From the NCBI GenBank assembly GCA_026770585.1, contig MU646340.1:50168-69831 (forward strand): a stretch of 19,664 nt of DNA, written 5' to 3'. The notes below the pieces were generated by a model that was given only the letters and a program-made list of their open reading frames with translations, was not told the DNA's origin and did no database searches. Positions 8,283 through 15,317 of the stretch are shown in pieces; the first letter of the stretch is position 1; each line of letters starts with the position of its first letter. The translations under genes were made by a program, and so were the position numbers. Origin of the DNA: Baffinella frigidus (Eukaryota; Cryptophyceae; Cryptomonadales; Baffinellaceae).

Positions 8283-8750
8283 CCGAACACAAAACCCTCA
8301 GCACTAAACTCCAACAACTAGACCCTACAGCCTAACCCCTAAACCCTAAACCTTTAAACCCTCAACAATACACCCTACACCCTACACCCTACACCCTAAA
8401 CCTTTTACCCTAAAGCCTAAACCCTCAAAACCCTCAACCCTAGACCCTGAACCCTAAACCCTTGAACCCTAAACCCTAAACCCTAAACCCCAAACCCTAA
8501 ACCCTAAACCCTGAACACTAAACTAACTACTCTACACTATACACCTGAAATCAACAACACTACACTTTACAACCGGGTTTAGAAACCCTCAACCCTGTGC
8601 AAACCCTCAACCCTCAGCCCTAAACTTTAAAATATCAACCTTGAAACCTAAACCCCAAATCCTAAACCCTAAACCCTAAACCTTAAACTTTGAACCGTAA
8701 ACCCTGAACCCTATACTCTTTACCCTAAACCCAAATTCCTCAAAACTCAA
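8283..8750. repeat. Orphan CCCTAAA-type heptamer array
   Basis: Degenerate CCCTAAA, CCCTACA, CCCTCAA and CCCTGAA units on the plus strand, more decayed toward 8530-8640. A donor-like AAC|GTAAGA lies just upstream at 8273, but I see no convincing acceptor at the right end and no protein-like exon on either side. By analogy with the neighbours it may be the relic of an intron from a lost plus-strand gene. Confidence 0.8.
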
Positions 8751-9185
8751 TCCTGACGCGAGATTTATTCAACCCTCTTGTAACCTCGCGAAGGCCTTTT
8801 GGGGGGGGTTCGTGGTAGGCGATGCCCTGTAAAGGTAAAACACTTGGGCCAGTGCGTTCTGCACCAGGCGTGCAATCAAAACGCTGAGCACTGTTTCGAA
8901 ACAGAAACCCCGAAAAGGGAAAGGCGCCCGTTTTCCTGTTTGGGGTTCAATAAAGAACAAAGGGGAAGGCGGTTTCGAGTTACACGCACCATATGAGAGA
9001 GATACCCCTATACATGTTGCTGCATGAGGAGGATTGGAGGAGGATTGGTCGGCCTGGCACCAAAGGTACATTTAGCTCGAGCCAGGGGCACACTCTCGAT
9101 GGGAAGAGACGACTTTCTGCACGCCACGCGTAGAAGTCGCTTGACACTTGCTCCACGTGAGGTCCGAGCAAACACTAACTCTAAG
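8751..9185. other. No gene seen; repeat-derived
   Basis: Contains a G run near 8801, an AATAAA near 8950, and at about 8990-9017 a sequence resembling the ATAAGAACG...GAGGTACCCCTGTAC terminus of the fold-back family found from 9335 onward. A 100-codon minus-strand frame (8769-9071) crosses this repeat end and is not supported as a gene. Confidence 0.45.
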
Positions 9186-9335
9186 TTGACGGGCCGTAGG
9201 AGGTGGAGTTAGAATGCATCCGGAAAATGCTTGTATGAGCTGCCGACACGGGGTACAGTATTGACACAATGCGTAGCATGTGTGGCGCTGACGCTGGTTG
9301 TTTGGCAACAAATTATCAAATCTCTTGACGGGCCG
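9186..9335 (+). mobile_element. Short retroposon copy 1, with 11-bp target-site duplication
   Basis: The element proper is 9197-9324 (128 bp), from TAGGAGGTGGAGTTAG to AACAAATTATCAAATCTC. It is bounded by exact direct repeats TTGACGGGCCG at 9186-9196 and 9325-9335. An inverted second copy at 9597-9826 shares its 3' end at about 93% identity but extends about 100 bp further at the 5' side. A common 3' end, variable 5' length and long variable target duplications are hallmarks of target-primed retroposition. There is no open frame and no poly(A) tail; the 3' end is a short ATCTC. I do not recognise a tRNA- or 7SL-derived head. Confidence 0.75.
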
Positions 9336-9452
9336 GCTACCTCACTCATAAGAACCGCCCCCCCCCCCAAGGGTCATCATGGGGGTCTAGACATGGGCCT
9401 ACTGTAGGGTCCTAGGGGCGCGCGGGTGTTTGTAAGTGAGGTACTCCTGTAG
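9335..9452. repeat. F1 fold-back element
   Basis: Left end GGCTACCTCACTCATAAGAA and right end TTTGTAAGTGAGGTACTCC form terminal inverted repeats. Each is followed inward by a C or G run, with a CTAGACATGGGCCTACTGTA core. The family consensus ends are GGGGTACCTCGCTCATAAGAA. It has no coding capacity. Other members: 9541-9917, 9904-10033, 10823-10943, 10941-11066 and 12119-12239. Confidence 0.75.
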
Positions 9453-9540
9453 AGACGTAGACGAGCGGGGGGGGCGTCGCCGAGAAGTGAAGAGAGAGGA
9501 AGGGATCCCTACACCCTACACCCTCAACACTAGGTAGCCC

Positions 9541-9917
9541 CTACAGGGGTACCTCGCTCACAAGAAACCGTTGCCGCCCCTAGGGCCATCGTAGGAGAGA
9601 GATTGATAATTTATTGCCAAACAACCAGCGTCAGCGCCGCACATGCTACGCATTGTGCCACTTACTGTACCCCGTGTCGGCCGCTCATACGAGCATTTTC
9701 CGGATGGATTCTAACTCCACCTCCTACCCTTTTCTCGATTTGTTGCCCCTTTCGTCTCGCCGCGCCCGCCTTCCCGCAGCTTCCCGTGTCCATTTCCCTA
9801 TCCTTCCAACCTTTCCTTTCGGAGACAGGGCCATCGTAGGACCCTATGCATGGTCCTACTGTGGAGTCCGGGGGGGGGGCGTTTTCTTAAGAGCGAGGTG
9901 CTCCTGTACAGGGGTAC
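9541..9917. repeat. F1 fold-back split by a retroposon
   Basis: The left half (9541-9596, CTACAGGGGTACCTCGCTCA...) and right half (9827-9917, ending CTTAAGAGCGAGGTGCTCC) form one F1 element once the 230-bp insertion at 9597-9826 and one copy of its 15-bp duplication are removed. This shows that the F1 copy predates the retroposon insertion. Confidence 0.75.
9582..9841 (-). mobile_element. Short retroposon copy 2, with 15-bp target-site duplication
   Basis: The insertion (9597-9826, 230 bp) is flanked by exact direct repeats AGGGCCATCGTAGGA at 9582-9596 and 9827-9841. On the minus strand it starts GTCTCCGAAAGGAAAGG and ends GGCAATAAATTATCAATCTC. Its last 130 bp or so match copy 1 at 9197-9324. 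An AATAAA lies about 15 bp before its 3' end, as in a reverse-transcribed mRNA or SINE tail. It is inserted inside an F1 fold-back. The element is non-coding and its parent is not identified. Confidence 0.78.
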
Positions 9918-10033
9918 CTCACTCATCAGGAAAGACCTTCCCCTCTAGGAGCCTACAGTAGGGCTATGCCTAAGGTCCTAAGGTGGTCCGAGGGGGGGGG
10001 GGCGCTTTTTTGTAATCGAGGTACCCCTGTACA
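9904..10033. repeat. F1 fold-back element
   Basis: Terminal inverted repeats GTACAGGGGTACCTCACTCAT and ATCGAGGTACCCCTGTAC enclose a CCTACAGTAGGGCTATGCC core and a 12-base G run. It abuts the preceding F1 element and shares its terminal GTAC palindrome. Confidence 0.75.
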
Positions 10034-10100
10034 TGGGTACCTCGCTCAGAAGAAGTGGGCATCCTGTACATGGGTACCTCGCTCAGAAGAAGTGGGCATT
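10027..10100 (+). repeat. Two tandem 37-bp units derived from an F1 end
   Basis: CTGTACATGGGTACCTCGCT followed by CAGAAGAAGTGGGCAT is repeated twice with a 37-bp period. The unit is an F1 terminus plus about 15 bp, so this is a local tandem duplication of an element end. Confidence 0.85.
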
Positions 10101-10587
10101 CTTTCTTCATTGTTTAGAAACGCGTGGAAAACGCCCGCCCTCTTTCATTATTAAAAAAAGTAGGTGAAAAAACGTAGGTGAGCGAAAGAGGCCTCCCGAA
10201 AGAGGTGGGGTGTGCGGGTCCTTGAATGCGAGATACCCCTGTACACCTTGTACACGCCCGGCGTGTTTCATCATATGGGTGTGTGCCTCAACGCTACATC
10301 TGAAAGTAGACACTTGTCCTAAAGTGGACGACTTCTATGTAAAGTCGCTCCGGCTATGCCTACTAGGGGAAGTATTCCCCAGACTACACGCCCCACGTGT
10401 CATGCGAAGTCTCTTATCTTTCGTTGGGTTTACTGAAACGAGTCAGCAGGCCTTAGGAGGGCCGGAGTTTTCAGATAACTCTCTCTTAGAAGGACCGGAG
10501 TTTCCAGTCAACTCTTTTAAGAATCTACCTCTGAGGCCTAAGTGAATCTGCTTGGGCGTCCTCATAACCTTGCGTCCTTATGTGCCC
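10101..10587. other. No gene seen
   Basis: AT-richer sequence with one F1-like terminus (GCGAGATACCCCTGTACACC, about 10228-10247), a MluI-like ACGCGT at about 10120, and a diverged repeat of GGCCGGAGTTTTCAGATAACTC and GACCGGAGTTTCCAGTCAACTC (about 10459-10514). Plus-strand frames of 111 and 76 codons cross these repeats and show no family features. Confidence 0.45.
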
Positions 10588-10793
10588 TTGAAGCCTACAG
10601 GGGTATCTGGGCTATGCAACCAAAACTTAAGAACACAGACCTGATTTGCCCCCCCCGTTTTTTGTTTAATTTAGTACTGGAGGGTTGGCTAAATCTTGTG
10701 TTAAGTCAACCCTCTGGTACTAATTTAAGAAAACAGACACCGACCGATGTCGGAGCACCCGTGTTCCTATAGCCTAGATACCCCTGTAGATAC
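10588..10793. repeat. F3 large fold-back element (intact form)
   Basis: The left arm starts CTACAGGGGTATCTGGGCTAT and the right arm ends ATAGCCTAGATACCCCTGTAG. The arms run inward through AAGAACACAGACC-type and GTTTTCTTAA-type sequence to an apex where TTAGTACTGGAGGG faces CCCTCTGGTACTAA (about 10672-10725). The right arm contains CGATGTCGGAGCACCCGTG, which recurs reverse-complemented at 11286-11304. It is non-coding and a second, heavily interrupted copy lies at about 11155-11520. Confidence 0.65.
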
Positions 10794-10822
10794 CCACACT
10801 GTGTACGTGTGGAGACAACCGT

Positions 10823-10943
10823 GTACAGGGGTACCTCGCTCATAAGAACCCCCCCCCCCCCCTTGAACCACATAGGGCCCTAGGCATAGGCCTACTGTAC
10901 ATGTGGCTTCCGGGGGCGGGACGGTTTCTTATGAGCGAGGTAC
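10823..10943. repeat. F1 fold-back element
   Basis: GTACAGGGGTACCTCGCTCA at the left and TTTCTTATGAGCGAGGTAC at the right, with a 14-base C run on the left and GGGGGCGGG on the right. The core is AGGGCCCTAGGCATAGGCCT. Confidence 0.8.
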
Positions 10944-11066
10944 AGGGGTACCTCGCTCATAAGAAACCCGCTCCTCCTAGCTAGGACCCTACAGTAGGGC
11001 TATGCCTAGGGCCCTACGGTGGTCCTAGGGGGGGGGCAGTTTCTTATGAGCGAGGTACCCCTGTAC
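10941..11066. repeat. F1 fold-back element, fused to the previous copy
   Basis: It shares the junction GAGCGAGGTACAGGGGTACC with the preceding element, so two copies lie head-to-tail with overlapping palindromic ends. The core CCTACAGTAGGGCTATGCC matches that at 9951-9969. Confidence 0.8.
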
Positions 11067-11112
11067 CCCTGTAGAGCATGTGCATTGAGTGAAGGTGAAG
11101 GGCACATGCCAC

Positions 11113-11157
11113 TACAGGGGTGCCTCGCTCATAATAAGAGCCTCCCCCTAGGACCCT
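11113..11157 (+). repeat. F1 left arm only
   Basis: CTACAGGGGTGCCTCGCTCA followed by TAATAAGAGCCTCCCCCTAG matches an F1 left arm. The element is truncated where the second F3 copy begins (CTACGTGGGTATCTGGGC). Confidence 0.6.
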
Positions 11158-11173
11158 ACGTGGGTATCTGGGC

Positions 11174-11278
11174 TATCCCTTAAGTGGCGAGTAGGATCAT
11201 GAGCCCTACCGTAGGGCCCCAGGACCTGCCTAGGACCTCTTGGCGGTCAATTTGGACCGCCTCGCCACTTAAGGGATA
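11174..11278 (+). mobile_element. F2 MITE, copy 1 (105 bp)
   Basis: Ends TATCCCTTAAGTGGCGAG and CTCGCCACTTAAGGGATA are perfect terminal inverted repeats. The interior has CCTACCGTAGGGCCCCAGGA and CTAGGACCTCTTGGCGGTCA. The outermost TA at each end fits a TA target duplication, as in Tc1/mariner-type elements. The related F3 sequence at 10765-10785 (reverse strand ...GGCTATAGGAACACGGG) lacks the insertion and serves as a paralogous empty site. No transposase is present. Confidence 0.8.
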
Positions 11279-11325
11279 AGACCACGGGTGCTCCGACATC
11301 GGTCTGTGTCTATTTCCTCAAATTA

Positions 11326-11415
11326 GTACCTTGAGGTCCTTGAGGTTCTTCGAGCTCCCAGCATAGGCGGACACCGGAACCTGTCTTGCAGAAAGGCAAT
11401 GCTTTCTTTCGTACC
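11326..11415 (+). mobile_element. 80-bp insertion flanked by GTACC
   Basis: GTACC at 11326-11330 and 11411-11415 bracket 11331-11410 inside the second F3 copy; the intact F3 copy reads straight through this point. A 68-bp part of it (11344-11411, GGTTCTTCGAGCTCCC...CTTTCTTTCG) recurs at 16733-16800 with about 9 differences and no length change. The 5-bp repeat may be a target duplication. No inverted ends or coding capacity are evident. Confidence 0.55.
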
Positions 11416-11522
11416 AGAGGGTTGACGAATCGCCCGAGTTATTCAACCCTCTGGTACTAAATTAAGAAAACAGGATGGGGAAATCCGGTCTGTGTTCTTA
11501 TGCCCTGATTTTTTACAGCCCA

Positions 11523-11627
11523 TATCCCTTAAGTGACCAGGTAGGCAAATTTGACCACCAAGAGGTCCTAGGTAGGTCCTAGGGTCCTACGGTAGGGCGT
11601 ATGAGCCTACTGGTCACTTAAGGGATA
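11523..11627 (-). mobile_element. F2 MITE, copy 2 (105 bp, inverted)
   Basis: Ends TATCCCTTAAGTGACCAG and CTGGTCACTTAAGGGATA, the same length as copies 1 and 3. The interior, read in reverse, matches theirs (AGGGTCCTAC...GGTAGGGC; GACCACCAAGAGGTCCTAGG). Again TA occurs at both boundaries. Confidence 0.8.
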
Positions 11628-11669
11628 CCCCAGTATGCCAAGGGCCCTTTGGTGGCCCTACAGGGGTAC

Positions 11670-11860
11670 CTCGTCTACATGTACAAGAAAACGCTTCTCA
11701 AGAAACCGCACCGGATCAGACCTCTGCTTTTTCTCAATGTTAAGGAAATCGGACCGACCGGATTCTCCTCCGTTTTCTTATTTTTAAGAAAACGCAGACC
11801 GACCGGATTCTTGTGTTTTCCAATGAATTAAGAAAACACCGACCGACCGGATTCTGTGTG
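11670..11860. repeat. Tandem AAGAAAACGCAGACCGACCGGATT units
   Basis: Three to four imperfect units combine TTAAGAAAACGC, CAGACCGACCGGATTCT and GTTTTCTTA, so each spacer is a small palindrome (GTTTTCTTA...TAAGAAAAC). The same units form 12605-12840 and occur singly near 10720-10745, 11455-11500 and 15085-15215. The array is non-coding. Confidence 0.75.
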
Positions 11861-12044
11861 TGCCAAGGAAATGTTGGATCCCACATCGCTTACCCCCCCG
11901 GAGAATGGAGCTGGCGAATTTTCGGGCCGAAAAACATGCCATCATTTCCCGAGAAAAATGGGTTGCCTCAATAAAGGACGTTTACTCGCATGTACAGGTC
12001 TTATTCTTACATGGCGGCCGTGTTAGTGGCAATAAAGGTCTTTC

Positions 12045-12048
<4 letters not shown>

Positions 12049-12079
<31 letters not shown>
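12049..12079 (+). repeat. CT microsatellite
   Basis: (CT)n directly after GGCAATAAAGGTCTTTCTCGT, which is reminiscent of the 3' end of the retroposons at 9197-9826 (GGCAATAAATTATCAATCTC). It may mark a third, decayed insertion with an expanded CT tail. Confidence 0.8.
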
Positions 12080-12082
<3 letters not shown>

Positions 12083-12118
12083 CAAGGTGAGATGAAAAGG
12101 CCGCTGAGTGCTGTACAT

Positions 12119-12239
12119 GTACAGGGGTACCTCGCTCATAAGAAAACGCCCACCCCCTAGGACCACCGCAGGGCCCTAGGCATAGGCCTGCTGTAGGGTC
12201 CCAGGGGGGGTCGTTCTTATGAGCGAGGTACCCCTGTAC
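12119..12239. repeat. F1 fold-back element
   Basis: Ends GTACAGGGGTACCTCGCTCA and TTCTTATGAGCGAGGTACCC. The core AGGGCCCTAGGCATAGGCCT is identical to that of the copy at 10823-10943. Confidence 0.8.
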
Positions 12240-12604
12240 TCGCGAGTAAGGTCACGCATCGCCCTAAATTGTAGGGTCATACAGTAAATATATATGTAGG
12301 GCTTGTCGTGGGAGCATAGGACCACCCTAGGGGGGGGGGGGGTCCTTAATTTCGAGTTACCCCAAAACGCTCGCCTTGTTTCTTAATCCTTCTTGTTTCG
12401 TTTCTTAATCCTTCTTTTTTTTAAAACGCTCGCCTTGTTTCTTAATCCTTCTTGTTTCTTAATCCCCCCCCCCCTCCCCCCCCTCGCGTTCAACACTGCG
12501 CCGCCCCCTCCAACTGAGATTACTCCTCGTCCTCACCACAGCATGCCTGACTCGGGCCCTGCGGCGATCCTACATGTACATGTGAAGAGGGGAGTAGGGT
12601 CCTA
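12240..12604. repeat. Repeat-derived stretch with 59-bp tandem
   Basis: AAAACGCTCGCCTTGTTTCT followed by TAATCCTTCTTGTTTC occurs at 12364 and again at 12423 (59-bp period). Long G and C runs lie near 12331 and 12467. No gene is seen. Confidence 0.7.
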
Positions 12605-12840
12605 CGATGAGGCGCTTTCTTACGAGAACCGACCGGGTTCTCCCTGCGTTTTCTTAACTTCAAGAAAACGTGGACCGACCGCTTTCCTGCGTTTTCTTAA
12701 TTTTTAAGAAAACGCGTACCGACCGCTTTCGTTCGTTTTCTCAACCCTAAGGAAATCGGACCGACCGGATTCTCGCTCGGTTTTATTATTTTAAGAAAAC
12801 GCAGGCCGACCGACCCTCGAGCGAGGGTTTTCTTGTAGCC
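12605..12840. repeat. AAGAAAACGC...GACCGACCG tandem array
   Basis: About four imperfect units of GACCGACCG(G/C)(A/T)TTCT, CGTTTTCTTAA, then TTAAGAAAACGC. It is the same family as 11670-11860. The array ends in a CTCGAGCGAGGGTTTTC hairpin-like segment. Confidence 0.75.
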
Positions 12841-12893
12841 GAGGTATCCCTGTAGAGGGGAGTGGTTTCTTATGAGCGAGGTACCCCTGCATG
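12839..12893. repeat. Decayed F1 ends
   Basis: GCCGAGGTATCCCTGTAGAG is followed by TTTCTTATGAGCGAGGTACC. Two same-orientation F1 right ends lie about 30 bp apart and no core is retained. Confidence 0.6.
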
Positions 12894-13041
12894 TAGAGAG
12901 GGCCTGGCATCGCAAGGGAGGCAACGAAGACTCGCTGAATTTAATCACACGAATTCACCAACCACCCCGCCCGAGACTCTGACCGGCCCATTGCCTACTC
13001 TATTCTACTCAATCACGAGGCAACACCCGAGGACCCCAGGA

Positions 13042-13064
13042 AAACCTCCGTCCTACGGAGGTTT
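13042..13064. repeat. Small perfect hairpin
   Basis: AAACCTCCGT (13042-13051) and ACGGAGGTTT (13055-13064) form a 10-bp stem with a CCT loop. It lies about 200 bp beyond the zinc-ribbon gene's stop on the minus strand; function unknown. Confidence 0.5.
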
Positions 13065-13270
13065 CGGGAACCGATGCTTCGGGAGTTGACTTTGGAGTTG
13101 GCCGTCTCCAGTCGCTGGAGGCTGCCGCCGTGACTTTCCCCGGCTTGACTTTCGTCGGCCCTGTCGCCTAAGAAGTGCACTTGGCACAGGTAGGTGCCCT
13201 GGCGAATCGAGTTGCTAAACCTTTCTCGCACTGCCTATCTTGTCGTGCCGAGCACGAAGAGGGATCCTCG

Positions 13271-14035
13271 TCACCCAGCGAAGATGCTTTTGAAAGAAAG
13301 CGCACGCACGACATCGGTCCTGTCGCTGGCAAGCTGTCCTCGGACATTTCCATTCAACACGTGCTCGAACGGCGTCGGGGGCATCTTGAAATCCGAAGGG
13401 TCGGGAGCACGGAATCTCGCGGGGGTTGGGGAGGATTTGAAAGAGGAGCTCGGCGACGAGGGCGTCGACGGGGAGTCGCCGTCAAGGAGGGGGACCGACA
13501 CCTGCGCCAGCAGCAGGGGGGTGGTTCAGAACAAAAACATGGGTGCCGGAGGAGGGTTGAAGCGCTTCGGGGACATGGTTCGCAGGGGCCGGACTAGGAG
13601 GTGGGGGGAGGGGGCTACCGTGCGTGCTCCGTCGGCCCCACGAAATTTGACGTTTGTCATGACCCATGAAAGGTCAACCTTCTCCTCGAAGGTGCCAGCT
13701 TCGAAATTGAACCCGCAGATCTGGCAGGTTTTCTGCTTGGGATCGGTGCGCGACTCGCAGTCCGGACAGTGCCGGCCCGCAGTCTTGACAGCGCAGACGA
13801 TCTCGGATGATTTGGAGGACCGCCTGGAGTGCTTGGACGAGGCTGACGTCGCCAGTTTGCTGATGCCGCCCAGCAAAGGGGACAGTGCGGATTCTGTAGA
13901 CCGCATCCATGAATGGATTGGCGACTCTTGTGAGGCCTGCTTGCCGGTTTCCCGGCTGGTGTGCTCTTTCTTCTCCATTTGGGCACCCTGGTCGCTCAAC
14001 CCCGTGCAAGCGCGAAAGCCCACCAGTTGGAGCAT
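13271..14035 (-). CDS. Zinc-ribbon protein, two exons, unknown function
   Basis: Exon 1 is 14035-13619 (139 codons; ATG is the first after an in-frame TGA) and exon 2 is 13501-13271 (76 codons, TGA). The 117-bp intron has donor ACG|GTAGCC and acceptor GGCGCAG|GTG, both phase 0, giving 215 residues. A treble-clef or zinc-ribbon-like knuckle pair is visible: Cys90-PD-Cys93 and Cys104-QI-Cys107, followed by GFNFEAG. The N-terminal 80 residues are Ser/Lys-rich and look disordered. Exon 2 begins Ser/Pro-rich and ends with an ordered-looking segment, FRAPDPSDFKMPPTPFEHVL to ALSFKSIFAG. Unlike the introns of the lipase and channel genes, this intron has no heptamer repeats. Without splicing, exon 1 would read to a stop at 13526 (169 residues). 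I cannot assign a family; the motif suggests protein or nucleic-acid binding. Confidence 0.55.
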
Positions 14036-14696
14036 GCGCTGAGATATCAGTCACAGATTCAGATTTGAGAAATATTTGAGATTGATTTTCATTTCTATGA
14101 CGGGCCCCATCGTGTCACGTCCGGCCGAAACGTTGCGTTGAAAAGCTTTGTGGTCGCATCTCTTAAAACTCCCGGACACGTTCTTAACAACTTAAGGTGT
14201 TGGTTTGTCAGGGAATTGACTTGAGAAAGACACCCGAAACTGACCGCTTTCTAACGAACTCCGAAAAACCTAAAACGCGTTCTAAAGGAAAAGGACGAAA
14301 TAACGAAAAAAAGGACAAGATCCCCTTGCTCCGACCTCGTCCTCATAACCTTTCATCATTTGGTACGAGCTCGTACCCTTTGGTACGGAAGGGCGTGTCG
14401 TTGGCATATGTTGGGAGCATTTAAAACCTAAAGGACCTACGATCATAAAGGGCTGCAGAACATAAGAACAAGGCCCTTTGCACCTGCGCTCCCCGTCGTC
14501 GTCAACGCCAAGGGGTATTTTTAGCTGGGGGAGAAAAAGATTTGTTTTAAACATAATAGACGGTTCTCCCATCTTACTACAGATTTTGTATGAAGTTTAC
14601 TACTGTATGTCAGCACATTTCGGCTTTAAAAGTCTGATCTCCGTTGGTCAAGATCGGGCGATGTTGATGGAACGCCCCAGGGATCCTCGAAGGTTG
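14036..14696. other. No gene seen
   Basis: The upstream flank of the zinc-ribbon gene. It is AT-richer than the exons and contains the perfect palindrome GGTACGAGCTCGTACC at 14362-14377, with a partial echo (TTTGGTACGGAAGG) just after it. Short frames on both strands lack protein features. Confidence 0.45.
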
Positions 14697-14842
14697 CGGG
14701 GGCACGCCTGTCTTCGCCGATTTCATTTTTTTTGAACATTTGATTACGGTGAACACTGGCTCTCGGCGAGGGCCAGTGTTCACCGTAATCAAAGTTTTGA
14801 TGCGATCTCGCCCTCGCCAAGGATCCGTGCCCCCGCCCCCAA
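14697..14842. repeat. Long inverted repeat with a 22-bp perfect stem
   Basis: The inner stem is perfect: TTTGATTACGGTGAACACTG to GGC (14739-14760) pairs with 14772-14793 across an 11-base loop. Imperfect pairing extends outward to TTGCGGGGGCACG (14694-14706) against CGTGCCCCCGC (14827-14837). No flanking duplication is seen. It could be a fold-back element or a miRNA-like hairpin. Confidence 0.8.
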
Positions 14843-14845
14843 AAC

Positions 14846-14901
14846 GGCTCCAATTCCAGGCGCTATCTGACTTTAGAAGACCAATTGGCTCCAATTCCAG
14901 G
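14846..14901 (+). repeat. Direct repeat GGCTCCAATTCCAGG
   Basis: Exact 15-bp copies at 14846-14860 and 14887-14901, 41 bp apart. They may bound a small 26-bp insertion or reflect local duplication. Confidence 0.7.
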
Positions 14902-15049
14902 TCTGAAAAGGCCGTAACTACACGAAAATCCTGCTGACATAGAACGCCTCCAACACCGGTCCTCGGGGTGCGCTTGCGCCCCCATAGAAAAAAATACCCC
15001 TTGTCAACGCCTACGAGGTAGGTATCCTTATGAAGTTCGTACTCGTAGG

Positions 15050-15253
15050 GGTACGAGCTCGTACCTCGGCTACAAGAACACCCTTGCTTGAAGGTCGGTC
15101 GGTCGGCGTTTTCTTATTAGTACGAGGCTCGTACCTAGAGGTTGACTAAATGTCGCGTTGAGTCAACCCTCTGGTAGAATTAAGAAAACGCAGGGGTCGA
15201 ATCAGGTGCGTTTTCTTAAGATGCGTTTTTTTATGAGGTACGAAGCTTCGTAC
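15050..15253. repeat. Cluster of GTAC-ended palindromes and an F3-like apex
   Basis: GGTACGAGCTCGTACC (15050-15065), GTACGAGGCTCGTAC (15120-15134) and GTACGAAGCTTCGTAC (15238-15253) are perfect or near-perfect palindromes; another sits at 14362-14377. Between them lie an F3-type apex (GAGGTTGACT...AGTCAACCCTCTGG, about 15136-15173) and AATTAAGAAAACGCAGG / GTTTTCTTAA units. It is a patchwork of the same small families as 10.6-12.9 kb. Confidence 0.7.
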
Positions 15254-15317
15254 AAGGGGTTGTTGCAATTTGAGAATCGATTTAATTTGAGAATCGAATT
15301 TTTGGGGGTCCAAAAAT

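Larger units (their letters stand above)
11155..11520. repeat. F3 large fold-back element (interrupted copy)
   Basis: It starts GGGTATCTGGGCTA like 10588-10793. It is interrupted by a 105-bp F2 MITE (11174-11278), then resumes with ACGGGTGCTCCGACATCGG...AAATTAGTACC. It is broken again by an 80-bp insertion (11331-11410) between duplicated GTACC sequences, then continues through the apex CCAGAGGGTTGAC...TCAACCCTCTGG into AAATTAAGAAAACAGG. The intact copy nearby makes the order of insertions readable. Confidence 0.65.

Noticed and set aside
9196-9728. 9196-9324 and 9599-9728 as arms of one large inverted-repeat transposon
   Set aside because: Each arm has its own distinct exact flanking duplication (11 and 15 bp), which fits two independent insertions better.
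10027-10100. CRISPR-like repeat array
   Set aside because: Only two adjacent 37-bp units without spacers, in a eukaryotic context; it is a tandem duplication of an F1 end.
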